Source of the DNA: Amaurobius ferox
Lineage: Eukaryota; Arthropoda; Arachnida; Araneae; Amaurobiidae
Assembly (NCBI GenBank): GCA_951213105.1
Contig: OX578149.1
Span: 310,001 to 374,000, forward strand
DNA length: 64,000 bases
Direction: 5' to 3'
Shown: one piece after another, positions 22,471-33,616 of the stretch
How positions within the stretch are numbered: the first letter of the stretch is position 1
How the letters are laid out: each line of letters starts with the position of its first letter
The notes under the pieces: generated by a model
What the model saw: only the letters and a program-made list of their open reading frames with translations
Told to the model about the DNA's origin: nothing
Database searches by the model: none
Position numbers and translations under genes: made by a program

Positions 22471-24835
22471 ACAAAAAGTGATCTTTTTGCCATTTTGCTA
22501 ACATTTTTAGTTTTTGTTATAAGCAGCTTGAATAGCTTAAAACCTGGTGTAAAAGCCTGACATATTCTTTTATGAAAAACAAATGAATTTTTTTCTTTTG
22601 CATTTAAATGAAAAATGATATTTTTTGCATTTTTCTAAAATTCTAAATGCATATTACTTGTAACACTATCTCAATAATCGAAACCTTAAGTATGATACTG
22701 AAAATTATTAAATTTAAGAAAAACGAACAGTGAACTCTGATACAGTATTCATACAATTTTTAGAAGGTAAAATAAATAACTGCAAAATTAATTAAGAATA
22801 AAGTTATAACAATATTATGTTGCATTCTAAAAGAAAAATATCTAAAACTTGATATCAATCTTAAAGTCCATGATAAAATGAATGAAATCAATTAAAAGCT
22901 TTAAATGCTAATTTACTAACATTCAATATAGTTGTGAATGTAGATAAGCCTAGTTGTAAAGCCAATATAGTATAAACCTGGGTTTGCTTAAACTCATTTT
23001 GACATCAGGGATCGGTAAACAGGGTTTTCATTTAATCAACAGCTCCCACGTTTAATGTTATGTTGATAGCTTTTGTTGTAGCCATGCTGGTATTATGCTT
23101 TATAATATTAACTATAGTTAATACAAAAATTAGCATTATAAATAAATTTTAGAAATTAGAAAAACTGCATATTACTTCATAACTTCAGACTGCAACTGAA
23201 ATTATTTTAATTAAAAAATTATAGAATTTAGATAAAGTTGTTAACTGATCGATTCAGGTGTTTGAAAATAAGAGTTTGGTTATGTTATTTGCGCATTATT
23301 AGCAAAACTAGCACACCATTTTTATCCGATTTTATAATTAATAAAAATGTTCCATCTTCATCAGAAATGTACATGTCCTCAAAATGGAATGTCTCTTATT
23401 TTCATCCGGCATTACTATTGGTGGATGTGCAAAATCCTAATCCACTTTAGGATGAAAGCAATGCTTGGATCTCACTTTACCACCTTTTTTAAATATCATT
23501 GAAAGCAAGCCAAAGATGGCATTTCAATTCATATTCACTCTATTGATTTTCTAATAAATGCATTATATTTTTTAAACTACTGATGACCGGAAACTTTATA
23601 TTACAGTTTTACCTCGGCTGGGATATCAAAATGAAAACTAAAACCTGATGTAAAAGAGTTCTTCTACTTTCTATTCTGAAATCAGTTTAAACAAAAATTA
23701 TATTATCGGTAAAATGTAATAAACAGATGCTGAGAAAATGGAATAAATGCAAGTAGTAGCACAAGTTTATAGATTGTAATAAAAAAATTTTTACAGTAAT
23801 GAATTTTTTTCATACCAGTAATGAATACATATATTTAATTCATTACAGCCTCCTCCAAGGTGCTGTTAAAGATATAAATGAAATAAACTATTAAAAAAGC
23901 AATTCTAAACCGTAATAAAAGAATCTTCTAATTTGAAAAGATAATATGTAACACATTATGCACTTGGTCAAGATTGAAAGGTCTTAATTTCATGCTGCAA
24001 AATTGAACTTTTGTTCATCTGATATACCACATGCCATACATGTCTTTTCATAAAAAGCTAATGAATGAGTTGGAATGGTCACACTACAGATCGCCACTTC
24101 CAGACTGCTTAATGTATCTTGCTTGGCAATTTACATCAATATTAACAGATGGACTCTATCGTATCTCATAATGGTACAATCTTGGATGCTGGAGAGAAAG
24201 GCCACTGTAAATGTCTGATGGGATAAATTGATTGTTTTTGATGCCATGGAAGACTGCCTGACTTGCATATATTCATTAATACAATATAAAATTTGATTAT
24301 TGGTGTAAATCATCATTATTGGTATAAAAAGTACCAAACAAACTCTCAATAAAAAATGACCAAGATCGAGTTTTGACCGCGACTTTGAATGACAGCCAGA
24401 CTTATTAAAGGACATAAAATTTTATTATTTCATCCGATGTGGTCAATTTTATTATTTAAAAAATTCAGACTGACAGACCTCAATTTTGCTTCACATCTTG
24501 CAATGCCTTTTGTACTTAATGGAGTTAGTTGCTGGTTCTTGAACTATATTCAATTTATTGAGTACCAGTGCAACATGAAAGTGAACCTTATTACATATGT
24601 TCACTCCCATGTGCAGTATATAGATGTAATATATGGTGGGAAAGCAGTTTTATTCCGTGTGTATTATTTATATATGCGAAAAATATGTTTGATTTAATCA
24701 ATGATAAATTTTAATACCTTGTTTACTACTAAAAGAGATTGTAAACAGGTTACAAAAAAATGAAAGGCAATAAGAATAATGAAAGTGAATAAGTAAATAT
24801 CTTGAGGGACTTTGAAAAGGATTATAATTATAAGA
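22471..24835. other. AT-rich stretch with no recognised feature
   Basis: No exon with convincing splice sites, RNA gene or element end was found. Frames at 23238-23450 and 24389-24697 stay open but match nothing I know. Confidence 0.45.
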
Positions 24836-24839
24836 AAGC

Positions 24840-25560
24840 AAAAATATTTATTTATGATTTGAATTTAAAAGATATCAATAATTTAACGTAAAGAGTTGGC
24901 AGAGTGAAAATGCAAAATCTCAATAATTACATGAGGATTGAAAATTAACAGAAAAATGGTTTGATGTTCAATAAAATTCCTGAACAGAATAATATTTCTT
25001 TTACCGATATTTTCAATGACAACAGCATAACAAAATTTATGAAATATTACAGTAAAAAGAAGGCACCCTGTTTCTTTAGGCAATTATGGAAATAACATGG
25101 ATTGTAAAAAAGAATATATTCAATTCAGGAATGCTCGCTTTGGTCCCCATTGTAACTTTGGAATATAATTTAAAAAGGCATGTGGAGTTTGGCACCCAAT
25201 GCAGTAGATTGGACATTATAACAAATCATTTTTTCGGGACATTGAAAGTTTTATTCATAGTATTGCAAAACTACTTTGGGCAAACTTTTTTTGCACACTA
25301 TAAACAGTGGCTTCAAAACTTATTTAGAACATGCAGGTAAAGAATTATTAAAAATTTTACATTATGTTTACAATAAAATTCCAGGTAATGAGACAGCTAT
25401 TATACTCAACAGTAGGGAAATTTGTGGTAAGATTTGTTGTGTTCATACTTTTCATTTATTTAATTCTATTAAATTAAAGGAAATTATGGAAGTTGCATAT
25501 TTAGAATCTAATTCACTTTGTTTTATTGGTAAAAAAAAGGATGTAGAATTTATAATTTAA
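24840..25560 (+). pseudogene. Unrecognised coding-like stretch
   Basis: Several short plus-strand frames follow one another: one around 24990-25090 (FTDIFNDNSITKFMKYYSKK), one at 25086-25340, and one at 25276-25560 of about 94 codons. Codon-like composition and charged, hydrophobic patterning suggest decayed protein-coding DNA. The last ends in a stop at 25558. I do not recognise the family. It may come from a large DNA element or an integrated virus, but no marker gene supports that. Confidence 0.2.
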
Positions 25561-25858
25561 GAAAATTATACTTTTAATGGTTTTAGGGTATTTAAATAGC
25601 AATGGGGGGGTGGACATGTTTTTATTAGCTTCAGTTAATAAATTATTTACATTTTTATCAAAAAGAAAAGAAAAATATTGAATATTAAAAAGTTTTTTTA
25701 TAAATCTTTTATATTGATATTTTTGTCATTTATTTGGGTGTATGCTGTAATATCAATTTAAATTTTTATCCACAATTTTTATCTTATACATATGAACAGG
25801 AATGACAATAAAAGGGCTACTATTCTAGATTTGAAAATTTTTCTGGATAATGGGAATA

Positions 25859-26851
25859 CAGTACTCTCTATTAATTGGGATCTGATTATCCGGGTTGTAG
25901 ATTATCTGGGACCCCCCCCCCCCAAATAATAAAAAAAAATTGTGAGGGAAGCGAAATGCGGAATATTTTGTACCCCCCCCCCCCCCCCCCCCTACAGAAA
26001 TTGGAATGCCCTTACGGATTTGGCGGGAAAACCGCATTCTTCTCAACCCTTCGTATTGTATTGGACTCGTCCAGTCAACTGGTTTTTCTCCCATTCTGAA
26101 ATGCTGTCAAGCATTGTGAGACATTCAACTGTCATAGTATCGCATACTAGTTTACGTACTTTAAGTAACATGTCGAAATACAAAAGAGTCGTTCTTAGTA
26201 TAAATCAAAAGCTGGAAATAATTAATAAATCAGAGAATGGACATACAGTAAAATCATTAATGAAGGAAAATGAGATTGGTGATCAAACTGTGCACAATAT
26301 TATAAAAAAGAAACAAAAACTACTCAAATTTGCTGAAACTGCATATAGTCCAAGAGGAATGTCTAACAGAAAAACAATGAAAACCTCACCATATGAAGAT
26401 TTAGATAAATCATGGTTTTGTGGTTTAACCAATAGAGAGGTGCCGGAATTTCTGTATCAGGTGCTGTTTGTGCGGCAAAAGCCAAACAGCAGAGGATTCA
26501 GCACACCTGCTGAAAAAATGATGGCGAGAAATTTGTGTAACACAATTCATCAAAGAGTAAATGAAAAACAAAAACAGACTTCTATCATTTCATTCTTCAC
26601 AAAACAGTGAGGTGAATTTTTGTAATACTACATTGCAATTTTTTTGTACTGTACTAATTTTAAGTCTAAAACAGCATTAAAATTTATGTTCATTCTCTAC
26701 CTTTTGTATTAATTAAATTACTAATGTTCTATTGTATAATAATTTCACATTTTTTTATCATTTTTTCAAATTTATCCATCCAAATTTGCATAAATTCGAT
26801 TATCCAGGATTAGTCATTTCCCAGTCATCCTGGTTAATTAAGAGTCTATTG
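25859..26851 (+). mobile_element. Internally deleted Tigger/pogo element
   Basis: The left end starts CAGTACTCTCTATTAATTGG and the right end, reversed, CAATAGACTCTTAATTAACC. TA target duplications lie at 25857 and 26852. About 1 kb remains of an element normally about 2.5 kb. It holds the short reading frame described separately. Two poly-C runs (25911 and 25973) lie in the 5' part. Confidence 0.85.
26170..26610 (+). CDS. Truncated pogo/Tigger-type DNA-binding protein
   Basis: The chosen start (MSKYKRVVLS, 26170) is where the family's CENP-B-like helix-turn-helix begins; the frame is open upstream to 25942 through low-complexity sequence. The 146-residue product keeps the first helix-turn-helix (about residues 1-55: INQKLEII, then VHNIIKKKQKL). 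It then jumps directly to the transposase C-terminus, skipping the whole DDE catalytic core. The last residues read QTSIISFF, which fits a PCNA-interacting PIP box (Q-x-x-I-x-x-F-F). No stop or frameshift interrupts it. It might bind element ends, but it cannot cut DNA. Expression is unproven. Confidence 0.5.
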   Translation: MSKYKRVVLSINQKLEIINKSENGHTVKSLMKENEIGDQTVHNIIKKKQKLLKFAETAYSPRGMSNRKTMKTSPYEDLDKSWFCGLTNREVPEFLYQVLFVRQKPNSRGFSTPAEKMMARNLCNTIHQRVNEKQKQTSIISFFTKQ

Positions 26852-26859
26852 TATTATTT

Positions 26860-27735
26860 AGAGAATCTTTGTTAAGGGAAGGGAGTAAGTATAATTTCAA
26901 TATTTGTAGATTGTAGAATGGGGACTCTAATTTCTATGACCTTGTTCTTTGCAGCAGTTTAATTAATAAATGTAATAGAATAAATCATATTAGCAGTTAC
27001 AGTGATGATAGGCATCACTTCTTACAAATCTTATTAATCTGGCTATAGACAATGAATATCTCATAAAGTTTATTTCCAAAATTACTTCAAAGTCTAAATT
27101 TTTTATTATATAGGGCAGCATTATACAGTCAGTTTAAATGCTGCTAGGTCTTTATGTGAACTAGTAAGTGGTTCAACAACTTTCTTGGACATAGATGGCA
27201 GCACTACTGTGTGTTTCTTTTGATTTCGAATCATTTTAAAACCTTTTATTTTAATATCCATGTAAATGGTTTTTGTAAATTTTTTGGAATTTTTAACTTT
27301 TCTGGTTTTGAGTTGATTTATCAGTTTTTTGGTTTTCAAATTTTAAATTATTTTAATTTTACTAATACTCATTCACTTTGTTTTAATCTTAATTTTCTGT
27401 TTGCATCCATGGTTACAGTTTACATTTTTTTTTTGCTTCCGTTGGCAGCGTTTATGAACTTCATTCATAAATGCTGGGGGGGGGGGGGGGGGGGCGTCTT
27501 ACCCGTCTCTCATCTTACCCGTAACACCTCCATTGATATTAGCAGGTGCATTTTCAGCATTCCAAATCTTTGTTTTAAAGGTGCATGTGTTTGTTTCTCC
27601 CTATTGATGATGTCTTATAGTGTCAGTGCTATAGTGCCTGGTTTCATTCTTCCTATTATATAATTAATTAATTTTATGAAAGTCAGGTCTTTGACTGCAA
27701 TAGCACAGGATCATAGTTGCTGGCATGAAAGATCT
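26860..27735. other. AT-rich stretch, one unassigned minus frame
   Basis: A minus frame at 27121-27339 is basic (INQLKTRKVKNSKKF) and ends in a stop. It has no family match and no convincing splice acceptor. A G run lies at about 27477-27494. Nothing else is recognised. Confidence 0.35.
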
Positions 27736-27739
27736 TTAA

Positions 27740-28796
27740 CCCTTTCGGGACAGCGGCATTCTGAAACTACCGTGGCCCAAAGGACGAAGCGCTTCGTTTC
27801 CGAAATGTGCCCAAAAGACGGCTATTTTTTTGCGCTAAGCCTAACTCTAAAAGAAAATTCACTAAAAATCACCCGTTCAACACAGCATTCTACTTTTTTC
27901 AGGAAGAAAGGAAATACTTATTTTCTATTTGATGTATATTTTTTATACAAATTTTCTTTTATCAAAATATTAAAAATTTTAGTGTATATATGTTTTAGGT
28001 ACAGATGGATAATTCTTTGGCATGTCCTTCCGATTTTTTAAAACTGTACCACATACATGCGTATTCTTAGACAACAAATACTTTGCAAGTACAGGAGAGG
28101 TAAAAAATTTATCCAAATACAAAGTATATCCTTTTCCTAAAAGTTCACTTAGAAATGTTTTCACAACGCGTTCTCCATACCCACCATCAGAGCTTGATAA
28201 TCCCGTGTCCTTTCCAGTATACACAAGGAAATTCCATTTATGGCCTCATTCCGATTCTGACGATTTATATATTTTTATTGCATATCTGGACCTTTTCGAT
28301 GGGATATATTAACGAAATCCCTGCTTTCCTTTCCATGAGAACATAAATAACCTAATCATTTCATTGCTGCACATTCCTTTACTCCCCCCCCCCTCAAAAA
28401 CAAAACTCTCTTATATTCCTCTAATTCAACAACGAAATCAATAAAAGACAAAATCAGAACGAGACCCGGAACTCAATTATAAAATTGTTGATGCTACGAG
28501 AAGTGCTCTGTTTACTTTACAGAACCATGTGTTTCACCGCTCCAAATGGAGAAATAATTCATTGGATTCTCCTTGTGACAAGGTCAAACATCTACAAAAT
28601 ACATTTAAGTTGCTTCCACGGGCATTTAACGCCATCTAGGAGACAAATACATTCAAATTAAAACGTTCCACGTAGAAACACCAATACGTGCCAGTCGTCC
28701 TTTAGGGTAAAATTTCCTCCGGCCCTTGGGCGTGCCGTTCGTCCTTGAATGCAAGTTCGCAGCTGGCATCTGGGCGTGCCGTTTGTCGCGAAAGGG
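27740..28796 (-). mobile_element. piggyBac derivative with transposase fragment
   Basis: Both ends have TTAA (27736-27739 and 28797-28800). The terminal inverted repeats are CCCTTTCGGGACAGCGGC and, reversed, CCCTTTCGCGACAAACGGC. The minus frame 27979-28224 keeps about 80 residues of the DDE domain of PGBD-type transposases (YTGKDTGLSS, GYTLYLDKFFTSP, LAKYLLSKNTHVCGT). It is the same family as 13826-14900. The rest of the transposase is deleted. Confidence 0.9.
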
Positions 28797-28974
28797 TTAA
28801 ACCTAGTTTCACGTCTAAATTTGTCAAGTGCATTTTCATTGCAAGCTTTTCACACTCATGTTCTTTTCTCATATTTTAGTTGTAGTAAGTTCTATTCATT
28901 ATATAAGCAAATGTTAACATAAACAATATGAAAATACAACATGCTACATTATAGGTCATACAAATCTACATTAT

Positions 28975-29183
28975 TTATACAGAAGTTACAGTCCAGTAAT
29001 GCTTTGTAGAAAGAGGTGGTGGGGGAGGAATTTCATCTTTAGAACCATATCTGTCCATGTACTCATTTCTTTGAAGTGGAGAAGCTATTTTGTCATCGTT
29101 AAAGTGAGGCATAGTGGAATAAGACCTCGAAGTACAATGAAATGGACGCAATGCTATTCTTCTGTCCAGAGATGAAGTATTCC
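28975..29183 (-). CDS. USP31/43-like deubiquitinase, terminal exon
   Basis: The exon starts after a minus-strand acceptor (TTTTAG|GGAATAC) in phase 1 and reads 68 codons to the stop. The sequence is Ser/Arg-rich and ordinary in codon use: SLDRRIALRPFHCTSRSYST, then a Pro run (DEIPPPPPLSTK) and the end HYWTVTSV. The last four residues VTSV fit a class I PDZ ligand (S/T-x-V). Assignment to the USP gene rests on strand, position and matching phase with the exon at 29996-30041. USP31/43 proteins carry long disordered tails, so no domain is expected. No clear poly(A) signal precedes the piggyBac element downstream. Confidence 0.7.
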
Positions 29184-29307
29184 CTAAAATTATGCATTTT
29201 ATTACCAGACAGTAATATTCAATATTTTGAATTTTATTAAATAACATGACTTAAATAATTATAAAAGATTTATCACATATATCTTTTAAAATATTTTTCA
29301 CAAAATT

Positions 29308-29435
29308 TAAATATTTGATGCTTCAAAAAGTTTCAAAAGCAAATATTTTACAAAACTCTGATTTCCTAAAGGTGAAATATTTGATACTTCAAAAAGTTTC
29401 AAAAGCAAATATTTTACAAAATTCTGATTTCCTAC
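29308..29435 (+). repeat. 64-bp tandem duplication in USP intron
   Basis: AAATATTTGATGCTTCAAAA with TTTCAAAAGCAAATATTTTA is repeated immediately (units about 29308-29371 and 29372-29435) with few differences. Confidence 0.85.
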
Positions 29436-29995
29436 AAACCACCTAGAACACACATTAGAAATTTTTATCCGACTGGACCCAATTTACAACAATCAACGTC
29501 AACGGAGATCTAAAAATTTCCAACTTCAAGAAACTTTAATATTTAGGAACTTTCTTCAGAATTTATAAGTTTCGAAATGTGCTATACACTGAAACATCAG
29601 TATCCTAAATAAGTGTCTGTCACATAAATAATACAAATAACATCACACAATTTTCAAAATAATGCCCATTTTAAAAAAAAAACTTTCTACATTCTTTTCC
29701 ATGTGTACAGAAAATTGTACAACACAAATCTCCATAGTGTCAATTATGATGTTCCAGAGAAACACATTTTTGCTTCAATCCTTTTCCTTAATTTCCTGAT
29801 TAATTCAAAATCAACTTTTAGATTAACAGAAATTTCAGAAACTGAATAATTGAATCCAAAAATATCACTTCATATTTATGCCTAAAATTAGAATCATGTG
29901 AATTTTCAATTCTTCGATATAAGAAAATAAAATACCCATATCTTGATGTATTTAAATTTATGAATTCAGTTCAAAGCTTATTGGAAAGAGAGTAC

Positions 29996-30041
29996 TTCGA
30001 TCTTTCTTATAGCAGCAAGATAGAGACTCTGTTCCAAGGAA
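29996..30041 (-). CDS. USP31/43-like deubiquitinase, internal microexon
   Basis: Candidate 46-bp exon coding FLGTESLSCCYKKDR. The acceptor is ACTTAATTTAG|TTCC and the donor CGAA|GTACTC. It begins in phase 0 and ends in phase 1, exactly what the neighbouring exons (31213-31292 and 28975-29183) require. The donor is weak after the first four bases. The exon is inferred from phase and residue character, not homology. Confidence 0.4.
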
Positions 30042-31212
30042 CTAAATTAAGTGGAAATCGCTGAAAATTATGCTTCAAGATAATATAAATAAAAAACTTA
30101 TTTAAATGTTAAAAAAATCATTCCAAGATACCTTGTGACCTGAACTATCGCTGCACAAAATTTCTTAGCTATGGGTCATTTAAGGTACAGATGACTGAAT
30201 GAAGAACGCCCGAACTAACAGTACAGTGCAACTAACAGATGAACAAACCAAATCTTTTATTAAGATTTATAATCCAAATACATGAATATCTAAATGTTGC
30301 TTTAAAATGCAATGGCAGTAACAGTGTTGTTAACAATCCCTGAAGAAACGATAATTGAATACAAAGAAAGATTTAATTTTTTTTTCTACTTATGAATCGG
30401 AACATTTTAATATTTTACAAATCAATATAGTTTATAAGTAAAAGAAAAATTCTATTTAACTAGATGTCAAATCATCAATCCTACAAAAAATATGGTATGA
30501 AAACAAATTTTTTGTTTTCCAAAATTAAGATCAAACAACATAATTTGAAGTCATGACAATGTTATGCAAAATTAAAATCAAACTTCAGTAATATGTGAGT
30601 AATTTATGCACATTATTATCATTTTCTGAATGGCAACAAGCATATTGTCAAATAAAATAATTTCTAGTGTAGTTAATTTATGCATGGCAGTATCGTTTGC
30701 TAAATGGAAACAAGCATATTATCAAATGTGTAATTGTCAATCAAAAATTGGATATAGGGAAAAATTTACCCTTAACCGATATTAGCAAAAGAACTGAGCT
30801 TTATTTTACACAGTAAAAATCAGGACATCTAATTAACTAGAAAAGCTTCTAGTGAAACATAAGAGTCTATTTACAAAAATATACGAGCTAACAGCTCGAG
30901 TTAAAAACTACAATTCTCTATATCGGATCTGATGCAATACGGTGGCAAAAACTCTTAATCAAATAGTGTGCTACGTCTGATAAAATACCACGAAAACACC
31001 GGTAGTTTAGTAAAATATATTCACTGACATAGAAAAGCAACTGCTACATCTTACTTCAAGTCATAAATATGCCATTTACTTCACTCAAAACTTTGTCATA
31101 TTACTCCGCATACCACATTTGGCATACCTTCACAATTCTGCATGCACCTTTAGTAGGAAACTAACTTCTAGGCATCAAATGCCGAATTGGAGATAACAAT
31201 AAATCATCCTAC

Positions 31213-31292
31213 TCGATCCAGATGATCTGCATCAGGTATCCCTTTATATATCTGGGGATTGGAACATACCGAAATACCATCGTAAACTGAAG
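31213..31292 (-). CDS. USP31/43-like deubiquitinase, internal exon
   Basis: Candidate 80-bp exon after a strong acceptor (GGTGTCTTTCAG|CTTCAG), ending at the donor CGA|GTAGGA. The leading two bases complete the Ala codon opened by the exon at 49449-49730. The product reads SVYDGISVCSNPQIYKGIP and continues ADHLDR, with no stop. An inner GTATGT could act as an alternative donor, also in phase 0. The flanking intron upstream is about 18 kb and carries the nested retroelements. Confidence 0.55.
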
Positions 31293-31596
31293 CTGAAAGA
31301 CACCTCAGACATTTCAACTAAATAACTACCTTATGAGTGTTCGCTACAGTAAAATAAAAACACTCATTCTTAAAACATTTGGAGTTTTTCTGTATGAATT
31401 AGAAATTAAGTTTTTAACAAGTGAAAAAGCAAAGCTTGGTGAGTGGTCTATTTATTCTTACATGATGATTTTTATATTCTAATTAAAATGGAGTTTCCTG
31501 TGTATCGTGTTTTCACATATATAATGTTTTTTATCGGTTCCATGGATGAGCTCATTTTTGTTTTATTGGGCCCTTAGGACTTTCTTATTTTGGACT

Positions 31597-31935
31597 AGCA
31601 GCATACCCGTTCTTCGTACGGAATATATAATATAAAGAAACTTAAAATTCACAATTATGTGCAAATTCCTATAGTATACTAAATGACATTTTTAATCAAA
31701 ATATTCTGTTAAACTTCTTTTTAGGAGCATTGTAAATATCTTAAGAATCTCTGTTCTTGCTATACAAAATTATCTTCACGGGCAGATCTGAAGAATACAA
31801 CATCTTGGTCCCTTTTGTAAACAAATTTACAAGGAAAAAAAAAAGGAATTGAATCAATATATGCAAAATGAAAGCATTAAAATTGCATGGGACCTGTACT
31901 ACTTATATACACGAATATTGGAAGATATAACCCGT
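31597..31935. repeat. Repeat C, left part
   Basis: It begins near GGACTAGCAGCATACCCGTTC. It contains units (AGATCTGAAGAAT, then AATGAAAGCATTAAAATT, then GGAAGATATAACCCGT) that recur in 45465-47659. Joining 31935 to 45465 restores continuous repeat sequence, so the two parts were one element before LTR element A inserted. The class is unknown. Confidence 0.65.
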
Positions 31936-32904
31936 TGCTGCGTGGTAAATACCACACGTTCTTTCAGAACGCTATAAATACTTAATATGTTCATGGAACA
32001 TTAAGTTAAAGGCTGTCGTGATCGTAAGTGCTTTAAGCTGAAAATTTAAAGGTAATTAAAAAGGTTTGGAAATGAGGACACGAATTAGATTTAAAATAAC
32101 AAAAAGGTTTTATTTACACTATTTAACATTAAAATATTAACACCTCGTAAATCCTTATTTCCTCGTAATTCATTAATCATTAATTCTACCATAATCTTAC
32201 TCACAATTCTCAAATATTAAAATAGTCACACACTTCAAAAAAGGCTAGTTATTTTCATAACATTATTCCTCACATAGAGGTATTTAAAGGAGCGGAGAGG
32301 AGAGATACTAAATTACTGAGTGCTGTGCGAAGTCAAAGGCCTTACCTCGGCTTCTTGGGACATCGGCCGGGTGTTCGGTTGATCAGGCAGGGGATCGAGA
32401 AGCATCTTGCTCCGACAAGGTTTTTAATATCTTAACTCCACAAAATCTAAAAAGGCACTCTCGACTTTTTCTGCCAAAAAACTCTCTTCAAAACTTTCAA
32501 TTTGATCTCTCCTCCCTCTCAAATTTTATTCACTGCCAGGTCCTAAGCCCCCTTCAATATTATTGGAGAACACTTGTATCATCACTTTCAGTGGCCAGTC
32601 CGTGACAGAAGGGCTTGGCCAGTAGCCCCTGAATTATTACTTGCAGGTGGCTGGGGTCCCACGCTCCTGCGTGAACCCCTGGGCTTATCTGCGCCCCAAC
32701 GACCGCTTACCCCCCGATTCGTCTTCCTCCATCATGTACTGGACCACACACATGCAGTCCAAGCTCCACTGACCCTTCCCTTTGCAGGTGGCCAGGGAGG
32801 AACCTTATACATATTTGTAACAGGGCTAGGGACCGTCCTTTGCAGGTCGCCTTCCTCTCCAATATTTAGCAATGTCACATATTTTTGGAAAACACTATGT
32901 GACA
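31936..32904 (-). repeat. Element A 3' LTR
   Basis: 969 bp. It differs from the other LTR by a small number of substitutions and by a gap of about 31 bp near 37322-37353 (a segment present only in the right copy). The short inverted TGTCACATA/TATGTGACA lies at its minus-strand start. Confidence 0.9.
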
Positions 32905-33055
32905 TTTACTCAACTTCCCTAACGTTTGTTTTTGAAAAACAACAACAAACAAAAAAAATATATATATAAAAAAACTGTAACTGTAAATACAACTTTTATA
33001 CCATAAAAACATCCAAAATCAAAAAACACACATTAGCCATACATTAAAAACCAAA

Positions 33056-33087
33056 GTAATAATAATAATAACAATAATAATAATAAT
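33056..33087 (+). repeat. (AAT)n microsatellite
   Basis: About ten AAT units with one AAC interruption, inside element A next to its 3' LTR. Confidence 0.85.
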
Positions 33088-33422
33088 TCCTCAAATATAG
33101 ACTGCAAAATCATGTAACAGGTTTCCCTAATTGTTTTGTAGAACGCCAAAAGTTTTTTTGTGCCAAGTCCATTCTGTTAACACCAACTCCAGCTTATGTT
33201 TTCTAGCAAAATTTCCTAGTTCACGTTCCCATGTTTAAAGTCTGAGCAAATGTCATTGACTTTATGTACACACTGTAGATGATAAAGTTTGTATTTCAAA
33301 ACAGAAAACACGTTGCTGTGACACGAATGGAGTTTCGCTGCACTTTACCGTATTTATTATATTTCGTAATAAGTCCCAAGTATGGCCTAACGCCACTGAA
33401 TGACCTCGGTTCCCAAAGCATT

Positions 33423-33616
33423 TTAACTGGTAGTGTTGAAATGTAACGGACAATATCTTTGTCTCGAAATACCGTGTGATGTCCTGTACATCAAGGCTGG
33501 TATGTCTGGCATGCCACTGCGTCGATGCGTTGTTACCGTATCCTCAAAGTCTGGCATGGAGCGTCTTTGCTTGCAAGTCAGGTTCTCCTCGTTGTCCGAA
33601 TCTTTCACCCGTATTG
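33423..33616 (-). other. Exon-like open segment inside element A
   Basis: After a good acceptor (CTCTATCCTCAG|CAATACGG) about 63 codons are open (DSDNEENLTCKQRRSMPDFE, later RRSGMPDIPALMYRTSHG). A donor CACG|GTATTT would end it in phase 1. Start and end phases would allow insertion between the USP exons at 49449-49730 and 31213-31292. Yet it lies inside an LTR element with intact target duplications, so it cannot be an original exon at this site. It may be host DNA captured by the element, an element-specific ORF, or chance. Confidence 0.3.

Noticed and set aside
28022..28346. Plus-strand open readings at the piggyBac derivative
   Set aside because: Antisense to the recognisable transposase fragment.
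32574..32969. A 131-codon frame rich in Pro and Leu
   Set aside because: It lies in the LTR of element A and is repeated in the other LTR; no homology, probably non-coding GC-rich LTR sequence.
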